From Latrodectus hesperus (Eukaryota > Arthropoda > Arachnida > Araneae > Theridiidae), in NCBI GenBank assembly GCA_037975125.1, contig CM075855.1, positions 78,650,945 to 78,714,944 on the forward strand: a DNA stretch of 64,000 nucleotides, given 5' to 3'. The number at the start of each line of letters is the position of its first letter. Within the stretch, counting starts at the first letter, position 1. Positions 30,440 through 41,285 of the stretch are shown piece after piece. The translations under genes and the position numbers were made by a program. The notes beneath the pieces are model-generated. The model saw nothing but the letters and a program-made list of their open reading frames with translations. It had not been told where the DNA came from and ran no database searches.

Positions 30440-30585
30440 CTTATTACAGGTCTTAGCTGCCTCTATAGCAAGCTTTTGCCAGTCCAGTCTGTCAAGAGCG
30501 ACACTTTGCCAGTTCCTAACTTTCAGTATCTTGAGGTCATTTTCAGTGTCAACGAGCCATCTAACTTCCTTATATTCACAACCAA
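30440..30585 (-). pseudogene. RTE-like LINE C-terminal fragment
   Basis: The minus strand encodes VRWLVDTENDLKILKVRNWQ, then SVALDRLDWQKLAIEAAKTC. This is the R-W-L-D-x-x-E-x-D-L-x-x-L...N-W...A-x-D-R-x-x-W pattern of RTE-like ORF ends. It ends AAKTCNKL, as in the fragment at 32040 (AARTCNRL), so both belong to one subfamily distinct from the ...AHPGL type at 3.5 and 5.5 kb. Confidence 0.65.
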
Positions 30586-31139
30586 AAACTAGCAAATATG
30601 TCGGTGTTCAAATCTCAGAAGTCATTTAAATATTTGAAAATAAAATTCAAAAATTGCAATAAGTACATATTGTAATTTGAACATTCAAATAACAACAGAT
30701 ATATATTGTAATTTGAATATTCAAATAACAATGCATGTAATTATTGTAATTTGAATACGCAAATCTCAGACTAGAAGTGCAATATAGTCTGAACTAAAAT
30801 CCCGAGAAATGATTTCCTGATATAAGAACCTTATCCACGTGATATAATTTCAGAGGCCCTCCAGAATGAATTTACTGCCCATAATGATACACAAAACTAA
30901 ATAGATTGTTAAAGTCACAAGTTTTTGCTTTAAAATATAATGAAACAAATAAAATGAAGAAAATAATAAGCATTAAATACAAATCTAATACATCAAATAC
31001 AATACATATTTTGAAAAAATTATATTTTAAATTACAAAAGTAGTTCAACACTTCCTAATAAATGAGAAAAAAATTTTAAACAAAAAACTAATATATAATA
31101 AGGTTGTCACATATATATTTGGATTTCCTAATTTCTTGC
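30586..31139. other. AT-rich spacer
   Basis: Contains a short local direct repeat, ATATTGTAATTTGAA, near 30668 and 30704. Nothing else is recognised. Confidence 0.55.
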
Positions 31140-31960
31140 TGTTCTTCTTCTTCTTAGAGTTGGGTTTGTATATTGGGCACCTCTGCTTTTATCAGCATTT
31201 TATACCATTAACTCCAAACCCAATGTTTCCTAGTTCCTGTTTCTCGGGTCACCCACTTTATTAATAAAGTCCGATAACCCTTTAATGAAGTCTAGGTGTA
31301 ACTCTCTAGTATGGATGATGCCTAGATAAGTTAATCTAGGGAGGGCAAGAGCCTCGCATTCATAAATGATATCTTTGCCGTTTCCTCTTGCGTATGATAT
31401 TTCCTGCAGATAGGGTCTTGCTGAAACAGTCCCATCTGATCAGAGAGTCAGTCATGCTAGCGATAGCTTCCTGACTTTCACCAGAAGAAGATGGTTTGGA
31501 GGTCATTTCTACCTCCTGTGAAGGATTCATTGCTGGCGCTTCACTAGATTGCCTCTGAATTCTCTTGACTTTTTCAGCAAGGTCAACTTCAGAGGCTTCA
31601 CGTGGAAATGCAGAAAGGTTAGTTGTTTCTTGTGTCTTTTCAGCCACAAGATAACAATTAATAAGCTCAGGTAATATAACAGTCCACCCAGCATTGCCTG
31701 AGTTACTGGGCAACGCCAAAAAAAAAAAGCTCCAAAAGTTCTGCCAGGTAACTAGAGGCTCCGTTGAGACACCATTACCGCGGTGCCAAATAACCCTAGG
31801 CACGGGTCGTATAACACCGGGGTTTACGGGAGCTGGTTCGCGGCCTCGGATTCTATATTCAAGGCTATCCTGTCATTCCTACAGGACGTTCGGCGATCCA
31901 CCACCTGCCGACGCGCCTGGTAGCTGCTCAGGCCCCAGGATTTCTTGTTGTTAATTTTTG
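31140..31960 (-). mobile_element. Retroposon-like repeat with (AAG)n tail
   Basis: A GC-rich insert in AT-rich DNA. On the minus strand it starts near CTGAGCAGCTACCAGGCGC (about 31932), passes through an open frame, and ends in AACTCTAAGAAGAAGAAGAA at 31142-31160, a simple trinucleotide tail as left by LINE-driven retroposition. No reverse transcriptase signature is visible. It may be the 5' and 3' remains of an internally deleted LINE or an unclassified retroposon. Confidence 0.5.
31360..31803 (-). CDS. Hypothetical 147-residue frame inside retroposon
   Basis: I do not recognise this protein. Residues 60-120 are hydrophilic and rich in Ser, Glu and Gln (PREASEVDLAEKVKRIQRQS, then KPSSSGESQEA), and the C-terminus is basic (RKRKRQRYHL). 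That composition would suit the linker of a retrotransposon ORF1/gag-like protein. It lies wholly within the repeat with the AAG tail, so a host gene is unlikely. The sequence just upstream stays open in other frames with similar composition, suggesting a frameshifted longer frame. The start codon is simply the first ATG. Confidence 0.3.
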   Translation of the reverse strand: MPRVIWHRGNGVSTEPLVTWQNFWSFFFLALPSNSGNAGWTVILPELINCYLVAEKTQETTNLSAFPREASEVDLAEKVKRIQRQSSEAPAMNPSQEVEMTSKPSSSGESQEAIASMTDSLIRWDCFSKTLSAGNIIRKRKRQRYHL

Positions 31961-32039
31961 CAGATTTTAGAAATTTTGTGCGATATGAGAAATTTGCTTT
32001 GACACATATTTTTTTATCGAATCTACATTTCATGTAATT

Positions 32040-32240
32040 CTATAGGCTGTATAACCAACCCCAGATTACCCAGGTTATAAGAAACAACAGGCTAAGATGG
32101 CTTGGCCATGTCTGGAGAAGTCGGCAAACAACCCCACTAGAATATCAAAGTTTAAGAATCCAGAAGGGGACAGACTGGGCTGGAAAAGGCGTGCTGTAGT
32201 GGCAGCTAGGACCTGTAATAGGTTGTTTCGCTATTAAAGA
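32040..32240 (+). pseudogene. RTE-like LINE C-terminal fragment
   Basis: The plus strand reads RLYNQPQITQVIRNNRLRWL, then GHVWRSRQTTPLEY. This is a clear N-R-L-R-W-L-G-H-V-W-R-S signature, ending in AARTCNRL. Frameshifts separate the parts. It belongs to the same subfamily as 30440-30585 but lies in the opposite orientation. Confidence 0.7.
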
Positions 32241-32274
32241 AGACATTTCATGTAACTTATACGCAATATAGTTT

Positions 32275-32470
32275 TGGTTACACTGTCCTCCAAATACTAT
32301 CCATGGTAATGGCAAACCAAATATTGAGGATTTTCTGCTTATTCCTTGCTTCTAAATTGCGAATACGTCTTCCCAGCAACTTCCACTTAACTAGTAGAGT
32401 CCAACTCTGTGAGCTTGGCTCAGGGAAGTAGCCGGTATACCATTTAAGCTCAATGTGGTGCTAATTTGAT
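32275..32470 (+). repeat. Family A SINE, copy 4, 5'-truncated
   Basis: Starts in the body at CACTGTCCTCCAAATACTAT and continues through CTTCTAAATTGCGAATACGT, AACTTCCACTTAACTAGTAG and GCTTGGCTCAGGGAAGTAGC, which parallel 45790-45970. The tRNA head is missing. Confidence 0.6.
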
Positions 32471-33065
32471 ATTTTGCTTCAAATAATCACAAATATGTTC
32501 GTTATAATTACATTTTGGTTTCCAGGAAGAAACATCTGAATCATCCAAAAACGCTGGAAGAATTCCCGAAAATTTTCAAAGTTGTAATTTCAAAACAATC
32601 ATATTTTTGGAAGCATATTTCGAATTTTTAACTTGATGTACTTTAAATTACCTTAAAAGTTTTCCCAATGACTTAAATTTTTTTTAATATTGCTTAATAG
32701 TGTCGAGATTGATATATTAATTCATAGTGACAAATTTTATGGTTTCCCCCATAATAAAGTTTGGCATTTAATCTTTTTTTTACTTTATAATGAATGGGAA
32801 ATGTTTGGTATGTTATTTTGCATTTGGTGTGCTTTGAGCTCTAACATTTACTTCAAACAATTATTTTTTACTAATATATTAATAATATAAAAAAATTTTA
32901 ATATTCAACTTCGTGATAATTTTTGTCGTAGATGCTTATTGAGTGTGGTGTGTAAATTTATAACATATTACACAGGACATTTATTAACATATCACATAAC
33001 ACGAACAAACAAACATGAGCATAACGTAACACATCTACAGATTTTCATCCTTCGGTTTTCGTAAC
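32471..33065. other. AT-rich spacer
   Basis: No recognised feature between the SINE and the TA array hosting the Tc1-like element. Confidence 0.6.
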
Positions 33066-33085
33066 TATATATATATATATATATA
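33066..33085. repeat. (TA)10, left part of array split by Tc1-like insertion
   Basis: Continues on the other side of the transposon at 34315-34352. Together these would have made an array of about 58 bp, allowing for the duplicated TA. Confidence 0.9.
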
Positions 33086-33112
33086 CACAGTCCAGTCACA
33101 TTAATGTGACCA
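33084..33112. repeat. Left terminal inverted repeat of Tc1-like element
   Basis: Begins TACACAGTCCAGTCACATTA and equals the complement of 34288-34316 at all 29 positions. Inside it lies GTCACATTAATGTGAC (33095-33110), itself a perfect 16-bp palindrome. Confidence 0.95.
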
Positions 33113-33183
33113 CCACGTACTTTCCACGTCAGAATTAAATAACCAATCTCAGAAGGCAGGTGGCAGCACAGTGCAGTTGAGCG

Positions 33184-33191
33184 TATATAAA
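33184..33191 (+). promoter_or_regulatory. TATA box of the transposase gene
   Basis: TATATAAA lies 43 bp upstream of the proposed start codon at 33234, within the short leader between the left terminal repeat and the ORF. It is the only TATA-like motif in this GC-richer leader. Confidence 0.5.
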
Positions 33192-33233
33192 GGGTGTTTG
33201 AGGGCTTCAGAAAACATTTCAATCGTTGGCGTA

Positions 33234-34304
33234 ATGCAGAAACGAAGCGATTTATCCGACGTCCAAAAGGGCATGATCATTGGCTTTCGGGCCAAGGGTG
33301 GAAGCATTTCCGAAACGGCTGAATTTGTGAACTGTTCGCGTGCCGCCGTGGTAAAAGTGTACCGTGCATGGCAAAATGGGACTGTCCAAAATCAGCGACG
33401 TAGCAAATGTGGTGCACCACAGGCCATAGATGACAGAGGTGAACGACGGTTGCGGAGATGCGTTCGGGCAGATAGACGGGCTACCGTTGAGCAACTGACC
33501 ACCAAAATGAACCAAGGGGCTACCAAAAGTGTCTCCCAAACTACTATTCAGCGAAAATTGCTGCGTTGCAGACTAAATTGCCTCCGAAGCAGACGCCTTG
33601 TTCGTGCACCTATGCTGACTGCTGTTCATCGACGGCGAAGGCTAGAATTTGCACGCCAGTACAGCAGCTGGACGTCCACTGAGTGGCGACAGGTTGCGTT
33701 TTCAGATGAACCGCGTTTTATGCTCCATCGGACAGACGGACGTTGGCGTATAAGGCGTGAAACCTCTGAAAGGAACCACCCTGCAACCTTTGCCGGAACG
33801 GTCCAAGCTGGAGGCGGGAGCATTATGGTCTGGGGAATGTTTTCCTGGCATTCTCTGGGTTCACTGATCATTGTGGAAGGCACGATGGATCAATAAAAGT
33901 ACGCATCTGTCCTTGCGGACCATATTCACCCCTACATGCGCATTGTTTTTCCTCAGGATGATGGCATCTTCCAGCAGGACAAAGCGAGGTGCCATACAGC
34001 TGCCAGTGTACGTGCGTGGTTCGAAGAGCACCAGGATGAGTTTACCGTCCTTCCCTGGCCAGCAAACTCACCTGACTTAAGCCCAATCGAACATCTGTGG
34101 AACCATCTCGATCGAGTTGTTCGCGCCATGGATCCTCAACCGCGTAATCTAGCACAGCTGGCCACGGCATTAGAGTCGGCATGGCTCAACATCCCAGAGA
34201 ACACCTTCAGGGACCTAAGTGACTCTCTTCCTGCACGTCTCGCAGCAGTCCGCTCTGCGAAAGGTGGTTATTCTGGCTTTTGTCAGATGGTCACATTAAT
34301 GTGA
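33234..34304 (+). pseudogene. Tc1/mariner transposase, one premature stop
   Basis: This enzyme would cut out the element and insert it at TA sites. Counting from the ATG at 33234 the frame has 356 codons before the final stop, close to the usual 340-350. Residues 5-50 form the first helix-turn-helix (LSDVQKGMIIGFRAKGGSIS), and 60-110 the second. The catalytic acids are D158 (in AFSDEPRF), D249 (FQQDKARCH) and E286 (SPDLSPIEHLW). All are present, with 36 residues between the last two. Codon 221 is TAA (33894-33896), between the first and second acids, so this copy gives at most a truncated 220-residue protein. An upstream ATG at 33171 is in frame but lies before the TATA box. The stop codon at 34302-34304 lies inside the right terminal repeat. 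Confidence 0.93.
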
Positions 34305-34309
34305 CTGGA

Positions 34310-34316
<7 letters not shown>
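34288..34316. repeat. Right terminal inverted repeat of Tc1-like element
   Basis: The complement of the left repeat, with the same 16-bp internal palindrome at 34290-34305. It overlaps the last six codons of the transposase frame. Confidence 0.95.

Positions 34317-34352
<36 letters not shown>
34315..34352. repeat. (TA)19, right part of split array
   Basis: Directly abuts the transposon end; see 33066-33085. Confidence 0.93.
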
Positions 34353-34356
<4 letters not shown>

Positions 34357-36358
34357 GAGATCAGAGATTTCTCTCTAATCCATACAAAAATTACTTGTGA
34401 ATATAACTAGTATCATATGCAAATCAAGAATAATTGCTTTCTTTACTAGCATAAAACGTTCACCTAAGCAGTCAGAAAAATGATTTTTTTTAAATTATAT
34501 TTTATAGGTTTATGAGTTCGAAAAAATTCGTATTAAGATAAATCGTATTAAGATTTATAGAATTCACTTTTCAGAAAGGAAGCTAGACTCACATGTGATA
34601 ATTATTTAAAAGTCACACAAATCTTGAGATTTTAATATAAATTTGAATTTTTTCCCACAATTCACTTTCTTGAGCTCACTGAACATCTTCTATCTTCTAA
34701 ATTCTAAACATGTTCTAAATTTTAAGATTCATTCAAAATGAGTTTATTATAAACTCATTTTCTGATCCTTGTGAAACATTTCATCACTAATTTCGCCCAT
34801 GATTAAATACTGTCTCCCTCTTTATTCTATTCAAAAAAATATAATTTCAAATGTTTTGAAATGACAATATACTTTATATTTAAGTAAAATCATTGTACCG
34901 ATGAAATTTTTATTGATGTAAAGCAATGTACAGCTTTTAAATTAATCACTCCGAACATATTTTTTAGCATTTAAATGGTTTCAATAAATATTTTATTTAT
35001 TAAATGTTAATTTATACTACGGCAGTAATATTTCATACATAGTAGGCTAAAAAAAAGTAAAAATGTGAATTTTATATTTTATTAATTATCTGAGGATAAA
35101 GCCTTTAATGCTTAACTTGTTTCTGTTTTAACGTAATTCCCATTTCGACAAAAGGCTTAGCATTCAATAGTGTTACAATACTATTTTTTATATTTTTTTA
35201 TATGTATTCCCTTTTACATATAATTTATCATAATGTGAGTAGGCGATAAAAACAATTAAGTAAAATAATAACCACAAAAAAACTAAATAATCGATTAATC
35301 ATTGCTTTGTGAAATTTCTTAATATCAGATGATACTTGAAAAGACATCAGTTCCAGTAAAACGATTTTTACAAGTGTGAAAACAAGCAAAACATCAAAAA
35401 AATTCCCTAGCTTTTCTATTCACTTCACTTCAGAACAGTATGCGCTACTGACGAACACCAGATAATGGTGTCGAAAGAGTTGAGACTTGAGCAGGAAAAT
35501 CGATTCTGATTTTCATCTCTTTGGTTGAAGTGTTTCTTTTTTAAACCCTTTCTTTTTTTTCTTCTGGAGTTCTGCCCATAAGCTATTTGTGCCTATCTTC
35601 ACTGTTAAAAGTTAAGCACTCGATGACGTTCTATACGAACTTAGAAAAATAAGATTATATCTTTTCCACTTTGGATCCTCTCTTTCATATACTGGAGGAA
35701 CCTCTCATTCGAAAGAGTATGAAAGGGTATTGTATGTGCTTAAAGGCAGGATTATTGAAACCGGAAGACCTTTGAAAGATTTTCAAGAAGCTTCGATTGT
35801 GCCTTTCTACATAATGAGTATTAATATTATGATAACAATAGAACAAAGGAAACATAATCCTTTCTCCTTTAAATTTGAGAAATTACTATGCAGCAAGACA
35901 GAATATAATTCTTTTAGATGTTTTCAAACATGTATAAATCTGCAAATCTCTTACCTACTCAGCAAAATACAACAGTGCCACTCTATCCAAAGAATGAAAA
36001 ATTAATCAAATTGGCTTGTTGTGATGGAATTTAATTTGTTATCAATTAGAAGATTTCAACGTATTCTCTTTGGGGATTAATTATATAATTTTAAGGTTTT
36101 AAATACACTTAAGTCAGTTTTATCAACGACAGCTGAATCCAAATTTCAAAGATCTTTTGGATTTATTGAAATTTGTTCATTGTATTGAAATTATATATTA
36201 AAATTTTGAATTCAAGCATATGATTCATCGGAATTTTGCAAAAAAAAATTGTCGTTTAAATAAATTTGTTGCATGGAACTTCATTCTAATGGAAGTCAAT
36301 GATAATATTCTTCTAGTCAATATAATATCTTTCAAATATTCCTAAAAAAGAAGTTATG
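34353..36358. other. AT-rich DNA without recognisable genes
   Basis: No recognised motif. Frames up to 91 codons (35730-36005) have no protein-like signature. Confidence 0.55.
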
Positions 36359-36378
36359 TATATATATATATATATATA
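36359..36378. repeat. (TA)10 microsatellite
   Basis: Short uninterrupted TA array. Confidence 0.9.
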
Positions 36379-39099
36379 CTGCTTTTCGTTTCTTTTTAAT
36401 TATTCTTATGAACTTTAAGAATAGATGTATCTTAATGCGAAAGCTTTGTTCGTAATTTTGTAAAGTAAAACATGGTTTTATCAGCAATTTAGAATGCCAA
36501 TTTTACCTAAATAGTGGTGAAAATAAATATATAATTTTTTCACGAAATCGAGAAGTAAAAATCCTGCACATAAATCTCGTAATGTTTCGACAAAAGTGTT
36601 TGGAATGTTTTAGTAACAGGATGCACATATCATACATATGTACTCTTTCTTTCATTATCAATGTTTTACGTTTCTTTTAAATTTTACATTCCTTATTTTG
36701 CTCAAAGTGTTTAGTTTTTCGAGATTTCGCGTAAAACAACGAAGGAATCAAAAATAAATAAAATAAAATCAGGACAAATTACACGGTTTTTAATATACTA
36801 ATAAAACAAATAGCCATTTTTTCCCCGGTTTCCTCTTTTGTAGAAAAACATATTCTCTGTTATTATGTTATTTATTATCGATTTACCAATAATCTGTTAT
36901 TTGTAGGTAACAGGTATTATTGTAACTTGTTACCTCTATATTAGATAATATATAGGCTACAATATTATTAATTATCAACAAAAATAAAATAAGAAAATAA
37001 GAGACGTTGACATAACAAATCATGAGAAATTTAAATGTCGACTTATTTACTGATACAAGCACAAGAAACAAGAAATACGAACTTTCCTATAGTAAAATAA
37101 TATTTCATTATAACTAATGATAAATAGTAGTTATCGTAACAAATTATATAACAAATTGGAAATTATAAAATTTCGAACGTTATTAATTTTATTCATTATT
37201 TTTTTGCATCTGTAATTGAATACTAGATATTGTAATTTTGTATAATTTAATAACATTATAGCATAATTTAAGCTTAAGTTGAATTTACACTAGAATGCTC
37301 TGTAATTATTCTTATAAGTATGCTTCGTGTACGGGAAAAATTAATAATCTATTTATAAATTAATATAATTAGTATAAATTTCGTAATTAATAAATTTAAT
37401 AATAAAAATGATAACATTAAAATAGTTGAAAAATGTATACAAATTAATGTGTTAATATGTAAAATATTAATTTCTTTTTAACATATTGGGTTTTTAAATA
37501 ACAGTGAATATTTTTGGAAACTTGATTTTTAGAACACAAAATGAAAATAATGGAAAGTATTTTTGGAAAGAGGAAGAATTTTTTAAATTTATTATTTCAA
37601 TTAAAATTAAAATATTAAATTATTTCAATTAAAATTAAAATATTAAATAATAATTTCTACATTAAACCGAGATATAAATTTAAGAGAGTTATATGAAAAT
37701 GTAATAAAGAAATTCATTGATAAATTAAATAAAATTTTAATTTAAAATATATAAGTATAGCTATTATTATTAAAATTGGAAAACAAACACATATTTATTT
37801 TTAATTAAAATAATTCCTTCATAATATGTATTTATATTAATTATATTACCATTCCTATGCATAATTTTGAAGGATAATTGAATTTGAAAAAAACATATTA
37901 ATAATAATTTAAGGTGATTAGTGTACATAATTTGTAAATTAATGAATTTTTCATTATAAATTTAGGGTTTCAATTTAAGAAAATTTTGTGTTAGTTAAGA
38001 TTATCTAAGCAATTTTTCTGTGATAAATTAAGTAGTTAATGACTGGCAATTTCGGGAACAAACTTCTGTAACAGAAGCTACATGCAGGTTAATTATTCGT
38101 AATTTGAAATCAAGATCGAGAGGTTGATACCCGAGCTGGTGTTTCTTTCTTACAAGGAGGGAACTTAAAAATTCTGCTTTATATAAAAAAAAATGGCGCA
38201 ATGCCTAACTCTCTCTTAATATAGGAGAATAACGTTTCCATGAATGAAATCATTTAAAATAGAATGAAATCAAGAATAAAATCCCAAAGCGGTTTAACCT
38301 AAAAATATTCTAATAATTAACAAGTAATATAATTAATTTGTAAAAAAAATGTTTTCTAGAACAAAGGAGTAGTTGTGACCCCATCCACAATGGCGCACCC
38401 TGTAACAGTAGATCGCTTCGCCTTCAATAAATCCTGTGAAGAGAAAAATAATATTTACTCACCCACACTCAAATAAAGACACAATGGAGGAGATACTTGC
38501 TTATTTAACTTTAGCTTTTTAGAAGAACATTTTAATGGATACATAATTTCCAAGTTTTGTAGTGCACATACATTTATATCAACATTCAGATTTTATTTCA
38601 GAACCATGGTTCAGGAGAAAACGGTTCACAAATGTCTGTAAAAAAGAAAAGAAATGGAATAAAAATGAAAATAAAAAGCGATTACAGACCCGAAGACATC
38701 GATTTTTAAAGAAAAAGGCTTTACGAGCAAAATTCCAACATCTCAAAGTTGAATCCAACGACAGACCACTGAAAATTCGAACTAAACCGCTGAGAAAAAC
38801 TTCATGTTGCCAAAAAAAAAAATACTTCTAGAAACGGAATTTTAGAATAAAAAATTCCACCAGCAGACGATATATACAAAGTAGACGATATCATAAACTG
38901 TGTGAAAATGTCATTCGACACATTAGTAAAAAAGATGCATTTACAACAATTAATTACACACAAATTAGAAAGTAATCACTATCGTATTGATATAAAACAG
39001 ATGAATGATTTTTAATTTTGAAGATATACATTAAACAATTGGCATAAAAGAAGCAATTTATTAGTTTAATATATTTTTAAGCGAAAAATCGAAATATCT
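36379..39099. other. AT-rich DNA without recognisable genes
   Basis: Contains a short tandem duplication of TTATTTCAATTAAAATTAAA near 37590-37645. An 89-codon Lys/Arg-rich frame at 38562-38831 looks like translated A-rich DNA. Confidence 0.55.
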
Positions 39100-39812
39100 G
39101 AGGAATAATTTGTGTCTGTTATGTATCATATGCTGATGCTGTTGGCAAGTTGCCTTAAAAACGTCACACGCATCGTTGTATGAAAATGTGCAAGATAAGT
39201 GTGTTGGAAACACGAGCTGAACAATGTGAAAGCTATTTGGCTTTCTTTCCCTATTTCTCTGCCAGTAAACGTGTAGAAATTCTTCTCGTAAAGAAGGGGG
39301 GGGGGAGAAATGGGTAAATATGCCTTGGGAAGTAAAAAAGCAAGGTAATGATATTTTGGCAAACTTTCGCCATCCAGCTACCCCCCATCGATAAGACGAA
39401 CACTTTGCCTCAAATCGTAAATATTCTTTCTTGTAGGTCAGTAGCCTCGAATCCAGGGGCGAGATTGGAAGGGGCTATCAAGTCCTGCCTCCGTCCTCTA
39501 ATGCCATAGGAGCACTGGTACTTAATATTTCGCAATACAGAATAAAAGCCGTGTTGCCATGACAACGGAGACTTTCGTATAAAACATGACCTCTTTTTCT
39601 TTGTTGTGTTCTTCTTATCAATGGATCGGGGGAAAAAAACTGGTGTGAAGAGGTTGTAAGGAGGACATGGTTCTACCCACGTGTGTTGGAGTTCAAGGTC
39701 GAATTAAAAATATGTTTACCAGAGAAACACACCACTGAAGGGGGTGTGAGAAAATGTGATCTGGCTACTCGCCGACAAGAGATTTTGGGAGCTTTTATGA
39801 TCTTTTTAATGT
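39100..39812. other. GC-richer stretch, possibly regulatory
   Basis: Contains an X-box-like palindrome at 39553 and a TATAAAA at 39577-39583. No exon with a recognisable domain follows on either strand. The 78-codon minus-strand frame and the 89-codon plus-strand frame starting at 39813 are not recognised. Confidence 0.4.
39553..39566. promoter_or_regulatory. X-box-like palindrome (RFX-type site)
   Basis: GTTGCCATGACAAC is one base from the symmetric RFX consensus GTTGCCATGGCAAC. RFX factors bind such sites in promoters of ciliary genes in animals. TATAAAA lies 10 bp downstream. A chance match in 64 kb cannot be excluded. Confidence 0.35.
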
Positions 39813-40803
39813 TTGCATTTTATCGTCTGCAGCAGATGGGGAATCTTTTATGTTGACTGTTGTAGCACTAAAACACCTTTAACGGCGAACAAATATTTCA
39901 GAAAAGTTAAACAGGCTCGAAAAATGGCTTTTTTTTATAAGTTTGAGGTGAATCTATGTTATTTGCCAGGATCGTGCATTAATGATCACATTTGTGCATG
40001 TTTTGAAGTTAAATTATCGAAACTAGCTTTCATACGAAAGATCTATTCATCTAACCAAATGAATTTGGTAAGTGTAATTTGAAAAGGAACATTGCTATAC
40101 AATTGATATTTTCCAGATAATATGGTATACATTGTGTTAAACTAAATTTTTTTGCTAATATTTCCTTCTTTGATTTTTTTTTATCATTTGATGAAATTTA
40201 AAATGTTTGTTATCCCCATAGTTGCCAACTCTATTGATTTTATTGGGAAATTACTGATTTTTCATCATTTCTACTGATTTCTCGATAATGTTTAGGGATA
40301 ATAAATACGGATAATACCTAATTCTCTTTTGGTTTAGAATTTGGAATAAAATAAAAAGTCCTAGTTTTCAATTTAAAAAATCTACAAAAGAGATTAAAAC
40401 ATTATTTTTCGTCAATGTCAGATATATTACAAAAAAAAAATTATTTGGAATATCATATTTATTGCAAATAAAAATTAACAAAAATACCGAAATTTTTCTG
40501 AATATAAATTATATATAAAACAGTATATATGTAATACAAACATAAAATATTATTAAACTTTTCATTATTCACATATACATTAAAAAAATTTAAATACTGA
40601 TTCTATCAAAAAGTTGTTAATCAAAAGTATTAATATAAATAAATGAATTTTCGATAATTAATTATTATAGAATTTTTTTACAAAAACTTTTCTACTATAA
40701 TATTTGAAACCTATCCATATATATCTAAGTATATTTTATGCAATGTTTAATATGTAATATTATTGAAAATAACACACATTTTAAATATTTAATATTATGT
40801 GAC

Positions 40804-40807
<4 letters not shown>
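39813..40807. other. AT-rich DNA without recognisable genes
   Basis: Nothing recognised. Confidence 0.55.

Positions 40808-40867
<60 letters not shown>
40808..40867. repeat. (TA)30 microsatellite
   Basis: Uninterrupted alternating AT. Confidence 0.96.
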
Positions 40868-40869
<2 letters not shown>

Positions 40870-41110
40870 GCAATGTTAGATATAGAGCTAAAAGCACAAG
40901 AATATATAAAATATTTAAGTTTAGCAATACATTTAGCGCAAAAGCAGCTAGAATAGTATTACTAAGATATAATTAATAGTATATTTTATAAAATACAATG
41001 AATATAATGAAACAAAATACAATGAAAAATGCCAAATGTAGAATAGTACATTGAAAACATTAAATGCCAAATGTAGAATATTATATAGAAAACAATGTAT
41101 TGAAAATATT

Positions 41111-41285
41111 AAATGGAAAAAATACATTGAAAACAATTACATTGAAAATACTTGAAAGAAATTACAAAGAAAATATCAAAGAAAGTTAGATATAAATGGA
41201 AAAAATACATTGAAAACAATTACATTGAAAATACTTGAAAGAAATTACAAAGAAAATATCAAAGAAAGTTAGATATAAATGGAAT
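41111..41285. repeat. Tandem duplication of an 83-bp unit
   Basis: AAATGGAAAAAATACATTGA starts at 41111 and again at 41194. The two 83-bp units are identical by eye and are followed by the first few bases of a third. The preceding 100 bp contain looser repeats of ACATTGAAAA and AAATGCCAAATGTAGAATA. Exact identity means the duplication is recent or an assembly artefact. Confidence 0.92.

Larger units (their letters stand above)
33084..34316 (+). mobile_element. Tc1/mariner DNA transposon, DD36E-type, nearly intact
   Basis: A complete-length element of about 1.23 kb with perfect 29-bp terminal inverted repeats that include the TA target dinucleotides. It encodes a full-length transposase with one in-frame stop. 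It inserted into a TA microsatellite, as expected for TA-targeting transposons. The interior is about half GC, in contrast with the AT-rich host, suggesting a young arrival. The spacing between the last two catalytic acids is 36 residues, not the 34 of classical Tc1. That fits the DD36E group described in animals, though family placement needs a phylogeny. Confidence 0.93.

Noticed and set aside
38562..38831. Basic 89-codon frame as a small nuclear protein
   Set aside because: Lys/Arg richness follows from A-rich sequence; no known motif.
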